DNA of 64,000 bases from Streptomyces sp. 35G-GA-8 (GCF_023534745.1 NZ_JAMHJQ010000020.1:50599-114598), one strand, 5' to 3'. Positions 34,521 through 45,157 are shown, counted from the first letter of the stretch. Made by a program: numbers and translations. The notes: generated by a model not told the origin, from the letters alone.

Positions 34521-35681
34521 GTGTTCCTGGACACCGTCCTCTCCCGCAACCCCGCGCTCGTCGACACGGCGACCGCGCTGCACCGCTCCGGTGCCATCCC
34601 GCCCGACACGTATGTCATGGACGCGGACGCCGTCGAGGCCAACGCCGCGCTGCTGGCCGCCGAGGCCGAGCGGCTCGGGATCTCACTGTGGTTCGTGGTC
34701 AAACAGTTCGGCCGCAACCCCGCGCTGATCCGGGCCGTCGCCCGGCACATCCCCCGGTTCGCCGCGATCGACCCCGCCGAGGCCCGCGTCCTGCACGCCA
34801 CCGAGGCACGGGCCGGCAACCTCGGCCATCTCGTCCAGATCCCCCGCCGCGACCTCCCCGAGATGCTGTCCTGGCGGCCCGAGGCGGTGACCGTCTTCGA
34901 CCTCGCCAACGCGCGGGCCGTCTCGGAGGCCGCCGGTGAACTGGGCCTCGTCCAGGACGTGTTCGTACGTCTCGAAGGCGTTCCCGGCTCCGTCTACCCG
35001 GGCCAGGAGGGCGGCGTACCGCTCGACGCGCTGGACGAGTTCGCGACCGCCGCCGAACAGCTGCCGTCGATCCGTATCGCCGGGGTCACCGCGTTCCCCT
35101 GTGTCCTGTGCGACCCGGTCACCGGTCGGCCCACCCCCACCCCCAACTTCGAACTCGCCCTCAAGGCCAGGGAACTGCTCACCGCCCGCGGCCACCACCC
35201 CGTCGCGCTCAGCGCTCCCAGCGCCACCTCCATGGCGACCCTGTCGCTGCTGGCCGAACTGGGCGCCACCCACGGCGAGCCCGGCCACTCCCTCACCGGA
35301 ACCACGCCGCTCCACGCGATCGACCCCCGCCAGCCCGAGCGGCCCGCCTACGTCTACGTCAGCGAGGTCGCCCACACCCTCGCGGACGGCCGGCCCGCGC
35401 TCCACGGCGGCGGGTTCTACGGCCGCGCCGGCATCCGCACCGCCCTGCTGCCGCGCACCGGTCTGCGCCTTCCGGTCCAGGGCGCCCCCGCCGAGAACAT
35501 CGACTACTACCGCCTGCTGGACGCGCCCCCCTCCGGCGAGGTGCGGGCCGGGGACACCGCCGTACTCGCCTTCCGTACGCAGATCTTCGTCACCCGCTCG
35601 ACCGTCGCGGTCGTCGCCGGCCTCTCCACCGGGAAACCCCGGCTGACCGGCCTGTACGACGCGCGGGGCCGGGCCCTGTAA
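34521..35681 (+). CDS. yhfX: YhfX-type PLP enzyme (alanine racemase fold, type III)
   Basis: This 386-residue protein has an N-terminal alanine racemase-like barrel and a C-terminal beta domain. The PLP Lys is Lys61 in LWFVVKQFGRNP. Later blocks are IRIAGVTAFPCVLCD, ALSAPSATSMATLSLLAELG, HGEPGHSLTGTTPLHA and AFRTQIFVTRST. The start is a GTG 2 bases after the yhfS stop. The pairing of a type I and a type III PLP enzyme suggests racemisation or epimerisation plus cleavage or transfer of an amino acid-like substrate. This is an inference from fold only. Confidence 0.88.
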   Translation: MFLDTVLSRNPALVDTATALHRSGAIPPDTYVMDADAVEANAALLAAEAERLGISLWFVVKQFGRNPALIRAVARHIPRFAAIDPAEARVLHATEARAGNLGHLVQIPRRDLPEMLSWRPEAVTVFDLANARAVSEAAGELGLVQDVFVRLEGVPGSVYPGQEGGVPLDALDEFATAAEQLPSIRIAGVTAFPCVLCDPVTGRPTPTPNFELALKARELLTARGHHPVALSAPSATSMATLSLLAELGATHGEPGHSLTGTTPLHAIDPRQPERPAYVYVSEVAHTLADGRPALHGGGFYGRAGIRTALLPRTGLRLPVQGAPAENIDYYRLLDAPPSGEVRAGDTAVLAFRTQIFVTRSTVAVVAGLSTGKPRLTGLYDARGRAL

Positions 35682-35692
35682 GGAGCCACCGC

Positions 35693-36904
35693 ATGAGCAA
35701 GACCGTCATCCTCGTCATCGACGGATTCGGGATCGGCGCGATGCCGGACGCGGGGGCGCTGCGGCCGGGCGATGTCGCGGCCGACACCTGCGGGCATGTA
35801 CTGGACCACTGCCGCGCGTCCCTGGGCCGCCCGCTGCGGCTGCCCGCGCTGGGACAACTGGGCCTCGGCCTGGTCCATCCCCACCCCGACCTGGCCAGGT
35901 CCAGCCGGCTGCCGGTGACCGCGGGGCGTGCGGCGCTCGGCTACCCGGGCGCGGACACCTACGCGGGCCATCAGACCATGATGGGCGCGGACTTCAGCCA
36001 TGTCACGGTGGCCCGGCTGGCCGACCATCTCCCCGAGGTCGTCTCGGCCCTGTCCGCGGCCGGCCACCACGCCGAACCGCTCGACGGCCGGCCCCTGCTC
36101 CTCGTCGACGGCGCGGTACTCGTCCATGACAACCTGGAGGCCGACCCGGGCATCAACTGGAACGTCTCGGGCCGCCTGGACGACCTGCCCTTCGACCGGA
36201 TCCTCGCGATCGCCCGTACGGTACGGACCGTGGCGCCCGTGGCCCGCGTCATCGCGGTCGGCGGCCACGCGGACGGCCCCCTCAGCGCGTACGTACGCGA
36301 CGGGGACGGCGGCACGGTCGGCCTGGACACCCCGGCGAGCGGCTTCTATCGCAACGGCGGACTCCAAGTCCAGCACCTGGGCGCGGACCTCGACCACACC
36401 CGCCAGCTCCCGGACCTGGCGGCCCGCGCGGGCATCCCGGTGACACTGATCGGCAAGGCGGCGGACATCCTGGCGTGCGATGCCGCCGTACGGCGGCCGG
36501 CCGTCCGGACGGCGGATGTCCTCGCGCACACACTGGAGGCGGTACGCGCCCCCGGCGACGGGCTCATCGTCACCAACGTCCAGGAGACGGACCTCGCCGG
36601 GCACCAGCAGGACACCGACCGCTACGGCCGGATCCTGGAACAGACCGACGCGGGCCTGTCGGCGCTGCTCGGGCTGCTGTCGGACCCGGGCGACCGGCTG
36701 ACGGTGACGGCCGACCACGGCAACGACCCGACGATCGGCCACGCGTACCACACACGCGAATACGTCCCGGTCCTGACGTACACCACGAACGGCGGGGGCC
36801 CGGAACTGGCGGGGGACGCGGGAACGCTGGCGAAGGTGGGCGCGGACGCGGATGCGTGGCTGCGGCGGAGTGTGTGCGGTGCGCCTCCAGGCGGGGGGTC
36901 GTAG
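35693..36904 (+). CDS. yhfW: YhfW-type phosphopentomutase-like metalloenzyme
   Basis: This 403-residue alkaline phosphatase-superfamily protein resembles phosphopentomutase DeoB and YhfW. The first metal Asp10 is in VILVIDGFGIGAM. The nucleophile candidate is Thr95 in YAGHQTMMGADF. Further ligands are Asp300 and His304 (NVQETDLAGHQQD), Asp341 and His342 (TADHGNDPTIGH) and His353 (AYHTREYVPV). AAGGAG precedes ATG 35693. It is the last gene of the block. The final ten residues are encoded inside a 91-bp tandem duplication, so the C-terminus may be recent. Confidence 0.88.
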   Translation: MSKTVILVIDGFGIGAMPDAGALRPGDVAADTCGHVLDHCRASLGRPLRLPALGQLGLGLVHPHPDLARSSRLPVTAGRAALGYPGADTYAGHQTMMGADFSHVTVARLADHLPEVVSALSAAGHHAEPLDGRPLLLVDGAVLVHDNLEADPGINWNVSGRLDDLPFDRILAIARTVRTVAPVARVIAVGGHADGPLSAYVRDGDGGTVGLDTPASGFYRNGGLQVQHLGADLDHTRQLPDLAARAGIPVTLIGKAADILACDAAVRRPAVRTADVLAHTLEAVRAPGDGLIVTNVQETDLAGHQQDTDRYGRILEQTDAGLSALLGLLSDPGDRLTVTADHGNDPTIGHAYHTREYVPVLTYTTNGGGPELAGDAGTLAKVGADADAWLRRSVCGAPPGGGS

Positions 36905-37057
36905 TCGCGGTGCGTTTCGGCTGGGGCCGGTGGTTGTGTGCGGGTTGTTGCCGGTGGTCGCTCCGGGCGGTGCGCCTTCCGGCGAGGGGCCGTGGCTACG
37001 GTGCGTTTCGGCCGAGGCCGGTGGTGCGGTGCGGGTTGTCGCCGGTGGTCGCTCCGG
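36876..37057 (+). repeat. Two tandem copies of a 91-bp unit across the yhfW stop
   Basis: 36876-36966 and 36967-37057 align throughout with scattered substitutions; shared blocks include GCGGTGCGCCT, CGGTGCGTTTCGG and GTCGCTCCGGG, each 91 bases apart. The first copy contains the end of yhfW. The second is directly followed by palindromic element A. Confidence 0.85.
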
Positions 37058-37063
37058 GCTCGC

Positions 37064-37152
37064 GTCCGGGACTGCATGATTTACGTCGCGACTCTGGCCA
37101 CAGTCAGGAGACGGGCGTTCGCGCGCCACAAATCACGCTCTACGTCCCGGAC
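37064..37152 (+). repeat. Palindromic element A (degenerate copy)
   Basis: The outer arms GTCCGGGAC (37064) and GTCCCGGAC (to 37152) pair, and the inner arms TGATTTACG and CACAAATCA are close inverted copies. The 89-bp unit is a diverged relative of elements B and C. It lies in the same orientation as C and faces B. The spacer 37153-37310 is GC-rich with no coding signal. Confidence 0.75.
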
Positions 37153-37310
37153 ACGACCCCTGCGCGCCCCCCTTCACCACCCGCACAAGCGGGCCCGGTC
37201 GTGCGCGAGGGCGGGCGGGGGAGGCGGCGGCACACTCCCGCACCAGCCCACCCACCCCGGCCGGACGGCGAGTAGTCGGGACCCACCGGGGGGAGGGGGT
37301 CGGGGTCGGA

Positions 37311-37417
37311 GGAGGTGCGTGTCCGGACACTAAAGCGTGATTTGTGGCGCGCGACCGCCCGAACCAACGACAGGCCAGAACCGCGCCGTAAATCATGCCG
37401 TCCGGACATGCACCTCC
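37311..37417 (-). repeat. Palindromic element B (107 bp)
   Basis: The terminal arms 37311-37328 and 37400-37417 pair at 17 of 18 positions and contain TGTCCGGACA. The inner arms (GCGTGATTTGTGGCGCG and its partner ending in AAATCATGC) also pair with few mismatches. The whole element, plus about 25 bases on each side, is the reverse complement of element C at 46343-46450. Bases 37291-37328 are identical to 46612-46649. The remaining 37418-37500 is GC-rich with no gene signal. Confidence 0.85.
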
Positions 37418-37500
37418 GGAGGCCCCGGCCCCCGGCCGACAACGCACGCACCCGCACCCGCACCCCGCACCCCGCGCACCGCGCACCGCACACGCAGGGA

Positions 37501-39039
37501 CTAGCTCATGAACTTCTTGAACTCGTCCGGGAGTTCGAACGACTTGTCCTGCCCCCCGGCCGGCAAGCCATTCGCCGCCTCCTCACGGCGCGCCAGCGCC
37601 GCCTGCTCCTCCGCCTTGCGCTTCATCGGGTTCCCCGACCGCTGCTTCCCCTTCGCCTGCTTCGTCTTCTTCTTCGTACGGCCCGGACCGCCGCCCATCC
37701 CCGGAACGCCCGGCATCCCCGGCATCCCGCCGCCCTGCGCCATCTTCGACATCATCTTGCGAGCGTCGAAGAACCGCTCCACCAGGTTCTTCACGGCGCT
37801 GACCTCGACACCAGAACCCCGCGCGATCCGGGCCCGGCGTGAGCCGTTGATGATGACCGGGTCCTGACGCTCCCCGGGAGTCATCGACTTGATGATCGCG
37901 GCGGTGCGGTCCACGTCCTTCTCGTCGATGTTGTTGATCTGGTCCTTGATCTGTCCCATGCCCGGGAGCATGCCGAGCAGCTTGCTGATGCTGCCCATCT
38001 TCCTGACCTGTTCCATCTGCGCCAGGAAGTCGTCGAGCGTGAAGTCCTTGCCCTTGCTGCTCGCCAGCTTGGAGGCCATCTTCTCGGCCTCGGCCTGGCT
38101 GAACGTCTTCTCCGCCTGCTCGATCAGGGTGAGCAGGTCACCCATGTCGAGGATGCGGGACGCCATGCGGTCCGGGTGGAACGCGTCGAACTCGTCCAGC
38201 TTCTCGCCGTTCGAGGCGAACATGATCTGCTTGCCGGTGACATGCGCGATGGAGAGGGCCGCGCCGCCGCGCGCGTCGCCGTCGAGCTTGGAGAGGACCA
38301 CGCCGTCGAAGCCGACACCGTCGCGGAACGCCTCCGCGGTGTTGACCGCGTCCTGCCCGATCATCGCGTCGACGACGAAAAGGACCTCGTCCGGGCTGAC
38401 GGCGTCGCGGATGTCCGCGGCCTGCTTCATCAGCTCCTCGTCGATACCGAGGCGGCCGGCGGTGTCGACGATGACCACGTCGTGCTGCTTGGTCTTCGCG
38501 TACTCGATGGAGTCCTTCGCGACCTTGACCGGGTCGCCGACTCCGTTGCCCGGCTCGGGCGCGTACACCGAGACGCCCGCGCGGTCGGCGACCACGGAGA
38601 GCTGCGTGACGGCGTTGGGGCGCTGGAGGTCACAGGCGACGAGCAGGGGGGTGTGGCCCTGGCCCTTGAGCCAGAGGCCGAGCTTTCCGGCGAGGGTGGT
38701 CTTACCGGCGCCCTGGAGACCCGCGAGCATGATCACCGTGGGCGGCTGCTTGGCGAAGCGCAGGACACGGGTCTCGCCGCCGAGGATGCCGATGAGCTCA
38801 TCGTTGACGATCTTGATGACCTGCTGCGCCGGGTTCAGCGCCTGGGAGACCTCGGCGCCGGCGGCGCGCTCCTTGACCTTGGCGATGAAGGCGCGGACGA
38901 CGGGCAGCGCGACATCGGCTTCGAGCAGGGCGATACGGATCTCGCGGGCCGTTGCGTCGATGTCCTCCGGGCTGAGGCGCCCTTTGCCCCGGAGGCTCTT
39001 GAACGTGGCTGCGAGGCGGTCGGAGAGAGTGTCGAACAC
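37501..39039 (-). CDS. ffh: Signal recognition particle protein Ffh
   Basis: Ffh is the SRP GTPase that binds 4.5S RNA and signal sequences. The 512-residue protein has the N domain, then the G domain with GLQGAGKTTLAGKLG, VDTAGRLGIDEELM and LSKLDGDARGGAALS. The methionine-rich M domain carries SMTPGERQDPVIINGSRRAR and an Arg/Lys/Gly-rich tail ending in ELPDEFKKFMS. The end of the gene faces the yhf cluster across a repeat-rich 596-base gap. Confidence 0.96.
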   Translation of the reverse strand: MFDTLSDRLAATFKSLRGKGRLSPEDIDATAREIRIALLEADVALPVVRAFIAKVKERAAGAEVSQALNPAQQVIKIVNDELIGILGGETRVLRFAKQPPTVIMLAGLQGAGKTTLAGKLGLWLKGQGHTPLLVACDLQRPNAVTQLSVVADRAGVSVYAPEPGNGVGDPVKVAKDSIEYAKTKQHDVVIVDTAGRLGIDEELMKQAADIRDAVSPDEVLFVVDAMIGQDAVNTAEAFRDGVGFDGVVLSKLDGDARGGAALSIAHVTGKQIMFASNGEKLDEFDAFHPDRMASRILDMGDLLTLIEQAEKTFSQAEAEKMASKLASSKGKDFTLDDFLAQMEQVRKMGSISKLLGMLPGMGQIKDQINNIDEKDVDRTAAIIKSMTPGERQDPVIINGSRRARIARGSGVEVSAVKNLVERFFDARKMMSKMAQGGGMPGMPGVPGMGGGPGRTKKKTKQAKGKQRSGNPMKRKAEEQAALARREEAANGLPAGGQDKSFELPDEFKKFMS

Positions 39040-39186
39040 GGTGGTCGCGGATCCTCAGGTCGGGGGCGGATGAGGGGGCTGTCCCGCGCGGTGAAGGACA
39101 GACCGTCCCCCAGGGTATCCGGCCGCGCGCGGTGCGGTCTGCCCTGTGGATGACCGGGACGTACGAAGCGCGGACGAGGCGGACCG

Positions 39187-41655
39187 TCAGCGCAGGGCGG
39201 CCTCCACCGCGTGGGCCAGCCCGGCGGCGGCCTTCTCGGTCAGCGGCCGGCCCCGCTCGTTCGTCACATAGAACGCGTCGACCGCGTTCGCGCCCAGCGT
39301 CGACACATGCGCGCTGCGCACCCGTACCTTCGCCTCCTCCAGGGCACGGCCGATGCGGTGCAGCAGCCCAGGTGCGTCCTGGGCGCGTACCTCGATGACC
39401 GTCGCGAGCTGGGAGGCGGTCGGCGCGACCGTCACGCGCGGCGGTGGGGCCGTGACACCCCGGCGGCGCGGATAGGCGGCCTCCCGTTCGGCGAGCCTGG
39501 ACGGGATGTCGAGCGAGCCGTCGAGGGCCCGTACGAGATCGGCGCGGAGCCGGGCGGCCTGCGGCAGGGAGCCGTACTCCGCGGCCACCCGCCAGCTCAG
39601 CAGCAGGACCTCGGTGGTCTTCTTCCCCTGTCCGGTGCCCTTGCCCAGCTCCGCGGGCAGTTCGACGGCGCGCAGATCGGCCGCGCGTACGGTCAGCCGG
39701 TGCAGGGCGAGCACCCCGGCCGCGGCGGGCAGTACCCCCGGCTGGTCGGGCAGGGCGATGAGCAGTTCGACGCCGACGGGTTCGGGTGCGCCGTCGTCCT
39801 GCGGGGCCTCGGTCTGGGCGTGCAGCGCCAGTACGGGACCGCCGGTGCGCAGCGCCTCGACGGCCAGCCGTTCCTGCTCGGCGCTGGGCGCGGCGGCTTC
39901 CGGTTCGGCGACGGCGTCGCCCGCGAGGACGGCGGCCACGCGGGCGACGAGATCGTCGACGAGCGAGGCGCGCCAGGACGACCAGGCCGCCGGCCCGGTG
40001 GCCAGCGCGTCGGCCTCCGTGAGCGCGTGCAGCAGTTCCAGGGTGGCGAGCGAGCCGACCCGGTCGGCCACCGCCCCGACGGTCGCGGGGTCGTCCAGAT
40101 CGCGCCGGGTCGCGGTGTCGATGAGCAGCAGATGGTGGCGCACGACCGTGGCGATGACGCCCATGTCCTCGCGGTCGAAGCCGATCCGGGCGGCGACGTC
40201 GCGGGCGATGACCTCACCGGCCACGGAGTGGTCGCCCGGCCAGCCCTTGCCGATGTCGTGCAGCAGGGCGCAGATCAGCAGCAGGTCGGGACGGCCCACG
40301 CGGCGGGTCAGCGAGGAGGCCTGGACGGCGGTCTCCACGAGATGGCGGTCGACGGTCCAGGTGTGTACGGGGTTGCGCTGGGGCCGGCAGCGGACCCGCT
40401 CCCAGTCGGGCAGGAGCTGGGTGATCAGGCCCTCGGCCTCCAGTGCCTCCCAGACCGGGACGGTCGACTCACCGGCGCCGAGCAGGGTGATCAGTTCCTG
40501 GCGGGCTTCGGCGGGCCAGGGCACCGGCAGCGGCTTCGAGGCGGCGGCCAGCCGGCGCACGGCGTGCAGCGAGATCGGCAGACCGGCCTGGGCGGCGGCA
40601 GCGGCGGCCCGCAGGGGCAGGACGAGATCGCGCTCGGGGCGGGCGGTACGGGCGAGGACGACCTCGCCGTCCTGCTCGACCACGCTTTCGGCGAGCGGGC
40701 TGCGGTCCTGGGCGGGCTTGCCGCCGAGCATGGCCCGCAGTCGGGGGCGGACGGCCCGGGAGCGCAGGACGCGGTTGACCTCGCGCCAGGTGACGTCGGA
40801 GGCGTACGAGACGGTGCGCCCCGCCTCGTACACCTGCCGCAGCAACGCGTCGGCGTCGAGCAGGCCGAGTTCCGCGGCGACCGGGTCCTGTTCCTGGAGG
40901 GCGAGCCGGTCGGTGGCCCGGCCGGTGGTCAGATGCAGGGCGTCGCGGGCGTCGAGGAGCCGGCGCCGGGCGTCGTAGAGCCCTTCGCGGGGCGCGTCGG
41001 CGAGCCAGGACGCGGCGACGGCGCGCAGCGCGGTGGCGTCGCGCAGTCCGCCCCTGGCCTCCTTGAGGTCGGGTTCCAGCAGGAACTGGAGCTCGCCCTG
41101 GCGCTCGGCGCGCTCCCGGCAGAGTTCGTCCAGTTCGGGGAGGCGTTTGGGGGCGCTGTTGCGCCAGTCGGCGAGGATCGCGGTGCGTACGCCGCTGACC
41201 AGGCCAAGATCCCCGGCGACATGGCGGGCGTCGAGGAGTCCGAGCTGCGCCTTCAGGTCCTCGGCGGCGGTCTTGCGCGCCTCGGCGGGGGTGCGTACGG
41301 AGTGGTCGAGGGCGAGCCCGAGGTCCCACACCGGGTACCAGACGCGGTCGGCGAGTGCGGCGATCGCGGCGGGGCCGGATCTGCCGTCGTGCAGGAGCAG
41401 CAGATCGAGGTCGCTGCGCGGTGACAGTTCGCCGCGGCCGTAGCCGCCGACGGCGACGAGCGCGGCGCCGCGCACCCCGGCCTCCTGTGCGGCGGTGGTG
41501 AACAGCGCGTTCAGCCAGCCGTCGGTCAGTCTGGCCAGGGCGGCACGGCGCGGCGGCCCGGACCGCGCCTTCTCCTGGAGGAGGCGCAGCCGGGCCGCCG
41601 CGTAGCCGCTGGGTCCCGAGTCTGCCTGTTCGGTCGTCTCTTCGAGGCTCGTCAC
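39187..41655 (-). CDS. glnD: PII nucleotidylyltransferase GlnD
   Basis: GlnD modifies the PII protein GlnK according to nitrogen status (adenylylation in streptomycetes). The 822-residue product from GTG 41655 has the nucleotidyltransferase motif VGGYGRGELSPRSDLDLLLL, a central GlnD-associated region, an HD domain LLLICALLHDIGKGWPGDHS and two C-terminal ACT domains (PDQPGVLPAAAGVL and DAPGLLHRIGRALEEAKVRV). It follows glnK by 23 bases in the amtB-glnK-glnD operon. Confidence 0.94.
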   Translation of the reverse strand: MTSLEETTEQADSGPSGYAAARLRLLQEKARSGPPRRAALARLTDGWLNALFTTAAQEAGVRGAALVAVGGYGRGELSPRSDLDLLLLHDGRSGPAAIAALADRVWYPVWDLGLALDHSVRTPAEARKTAAEDLKAQLGLLDARHVAGDLGLVSGVRTAILADWRNSAPKRLPELDELCRERAERQGELQFLLEPDLKEARGGLRDATALRAVAASWLADAPREGLYDARRRLLDARDALHLTTGRATDRLALQEQDPVAAELGLLDADALLRQVYEAGRTVSYASDVTWREVNRVLRSRAVRPRLRAMLGGKPAQDRSPLAESVVEQDGEVVLARTARPERDLVLPLRAAAAAAQAGLPISLHAVRRLAAASKPLPVPWPAEARQELITLLGAGESTVPVWEALEAEGLITQLLPDWERVRCRPQRNPVHTWTVDRHLVETAVQASSLTRRVGRPDLLLICALLHDIGKGWPGDHSVAGEVIARDVAARIGFDREDMGVIATVVRHHLLLIDTATRRDLDDPATVGAVADRVGSLATLELLHALTEADALATGPAAWSSWRASLVDDLVARVAAVLAGDAVAEPEAAAPSAEQERLAVEALRTGGPVLALHAQTEAPQDDGAPEPVGVELLIALPDQPGVLPAAAGVLALHRLTVRAADLRAVELPAELGKGTGQGKKTTEVLLLSWRVAAEYGSLPQAARLRADLVRALDGSLDIPSRLAEREAAYPRRRGVTAPPPRVTVAPTASQLATVIEVRAQDAPGLLHRIGRALEEAKVRVRSAHVSTLGANAVDAFYVTNERGRPLTEKAAAGLAHAVEAALR

Positions 41656-41678
41656 CCAGTTGTTCCCGTCTCTCGTGC

Positions 41679-43306
<1,628 letters not shown>

Positions 43307-43648
43307 GGCCAGCGTCTCCTCGTGGGTGGGAACGGCCCCGTGCGGATGCTCAAGCTAGGTGTGGGCCGACTGTGCTGAGGAGATTGGCGCAGCGCGGTTT
43401 CGGCCAATGCCGCTCGATGTTTCACGGCAGTGACGAAGACGTCCTGTGTGTTACGTGCCGATGAACCGACGGATCTCGGCGGCCGGCCGTGGATACCCTC
43501 TGCGGACATCGGAAACCGGCCGCGGCGGTCACCCTGTGTCCTGGCGGCGGGGGAGCCGTGTCGGGCCCTACGGGGTGACTGCCGCGGCCGGAGCTTTCGG
43601 CGGGGCGGCGGGCGGATCCGGCCGGGCGGCCGGGGTGCGTCCGGCCGC
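43307..43648. other. Intergenic region between nsdA and amtB
   Basis: This 342-base gap contains the amtB promoter region with its GlnR box. Next to nsdA it holds Gly/Pro-rich non-coding sequence. Frames that cross it on either strand are shadows with no start signals. No further structure was seen. Confidence 0.5.
43397..43434 (-). promoter_or_regulatory. GlnR box upstream of amtB
   Basis: On the minus strand GTCAC-N6-GAAAC-N6-CGGCA-N6-GAAAC matches the two-site GlnR consensus. The spacing is exact at 22 bases between GAAAC blocks (43423-43419 and 43401-43397), and only the second gTnAC half is degenerate. It lies 91 bases before the amtB ATG. GlnR would activate amtB-glnK-glnD when nitrogen is limiting. 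Confidence 0.8.
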
Positions 43649-45157
43649 TCAGACGGCCTCCGCGGACTCGGGCAGCTGGGCGGTGAGCCGCTCGGTGAGA
43701 TCGACCACGCCGGAGACATCGCCGAAGTCCCTGGCGGCGGTGTCGAGCGTCTTGCGCAGCCGGGTGTTGACCCGCTCGGAACGCACGCTCTCCGCCACCT
43801 TCAGGGCCTTCTCCGCAAGGACCGTGGACTGCTCGGGCTCCTTCTTGAGGAGATGGACGGTGGCCAGACCGATCAGGTTCAGCGCGTACGACCGCTGGTG
43901 GTCGGTGTCCTCGGCGAACAGCTCGACGGCGCGCCGCATGGCGGGCTCGGCGAGGGAGGCGTAGGTGGGGCTGCGGCCGGCGACATAGGCGAGGTCGCGG
44001 TACGAGTGGGCGTTCTCGCCGTTGAGTTCGGCCTCGGAGAAGAAACGGATCCAGTCGGGTTCCACCTCGCCGTCGTCCCCGGCGTCGGAGAAGGTGTCCT
44101 CGGCCATCCGCACGGCCCGCTTCGTCTTGCTGGGCTGGCCCATGTTGGCGTACGCGCGCGCCTCCATCGCATACAGCATGGCCTGGGTCCGGGCGGTGGC
44201 GCAGTCCCGGCTGCCGTACTGCGCGAGATGGATCAGCTCCAGCGCGTCGTCGGGGCGGCCGAGATGGATCATCTGGCGGCTCATGGACGAGAGGATGTAC
44301 GAGCCGAGCGGCTTGTCCCCGGCCTCCTTCGCGGCGTGCAGGGCGAGGACGAAGTACTTCTGGGCGTTGGGCTGGAGGCCGACGTCGTAGCTCATCCAGC
44401 CGGCCAGCTCGGCCAGTTCGGCCGCGCACCGGAAGAGCCGCCGCGAGGTGGCCTCGGGCTGTGGCTCCTGGAGCAGGTCGGTGACCTCGTGGAGTTGTCC
44501 GACGACGGCCTTGCGCCGGAGTCCGCCGCCGCACTGCGCGTCCCAGAGCCGGAACATCGCGGTGGTCGACTCCAGCAGATCCAGCTCCGGCCCGGAGAGC
44601 CGGGTGGCGCGGGACGGGGTGACGACGGGTTCCTCGTCGGACTGTTCCTGGCCGCCCGCCGTGGTGGGCACCAGCCAGCGCTGCATGGGCTCCACCAGCG
44701 CGGGACCCGCGGCCAGCGCCAGCGAGGTGCCGAGGAAGCCGCGCCGCGCCAGCATCAGATCGCTGCGGGAGAACTCGCTGATCAGCGCGACGGTCTGGGG
44801 GCCGGCCCAGGGCAGATCGACCCCGGAGACCGAGGGCGACTGATGCGCGGAGCGCAGCCCCAGCTCCTCGACGGCCACGACGGCGCCGAAGCGCTCGGAG
44901 AACAGCTCGGCGAGGATCCGCGGGATCGGCTCGCGCGGCTGCTCGCCGTCGAGCCAGCGGCGCACCCGCGAGGTGTCCGTGCTGATGTGATGCGCGCCCA
45001 TCTGACGTGCCCTGCGGTTGACCTGACGCGCCAGTTCGCCCTTCGACCAGCCACTGCGCAGGAACCACGAGCCGAGTTGCCCATTCGGGCGCTTGCCGGT
45101 ATTCGTACCGCCTGCGCCACTGCCGCCCACTGGAACGCCCCCATCCGCTGAAGCCAC
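43649..45157 (-). CDS. nsdA: NsdA-type negative regulator of differentiation
   Basis: This 502-residue protein matches NsdA, which represses aerial growth and antibiotic production in S. coelicolor. An N-terminal helix-turn-helix-like segment (WSKGELARQVNRRARQMGAH, then STDTSRVRRWLDGEQP) precedes a TPR-like helical array, with repeats such as LHAAKEAGDKPLGSYILSSM, AMEARAYANMGQPSKTKRAV and SYALNLIGLATVHLLKKEPE. Its position beside amtB and ftsY agrees with the S. coelicolor order as I recall it. DNA binding is inferred from the N-terminus only. Confidence 0.9.
   Translation of the reverse strand: MASADGGVPVGGSGAGGTNTGKRPNGQLGSWFLRSGWSKGELARQVNRRARQMGAHHISTDTSRVRRWLDGEQPREPIPRILAELFSERFGAVVAVEELGLRSAHQSPSVSGVDLPWAGPQTVALISEFSRSDLMLARRGFLGTSLALAAGPALVEPMQRWLVPTTAGGQEQSDEEPVVTPSRATRLSGPELDLLESTTAMFRLWDAQCGGGLRRKAVVGQLHEVTDLLQEPQPEATSRRLFRCAAELAELAGWMSYDVGLQPNAQKYFVLALHAAKEAGDKPLGSYILSSMSRQMIHLGRPDDALELIHLAQYGSRDCATARTQAMLYAMEARAYANMGQPSKTKRAVRMAEDTFSDAGDDGEVEPDWIRFFSEAELNGENAHSYRDLAYVAGRSPTYASLAEPAMRRAVELFAEDTDHQRSYALNLIGLATVHLLKKEPEQSTVLAEKALKVAESVRSERVNTRLRKTLDTAARDFGDVSGVVDLTERLTAQLPESAEAV

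Noticed and set aside
25572-36904. An integrative element or genomic island carrying sprT-like, proS and yhf genes
   Set aside because: No integrase, excisionase, tRNA target or att repeats were found; GC and codon use match the flanks, so island status is not supported.
37064-37417. Elements A and B as a small insertion sequence with its own transposase
   Set aside because: The spacer between them is about 160 bases and codes for nothing recognisable; at most they are non-autonomous.
36905-37500. Small open frames in the gap between yhfW and ffh
   Set aside because: They run through tandem and palindromic repeats, lack ribosome-binding sites and have no conserved protein pattern.
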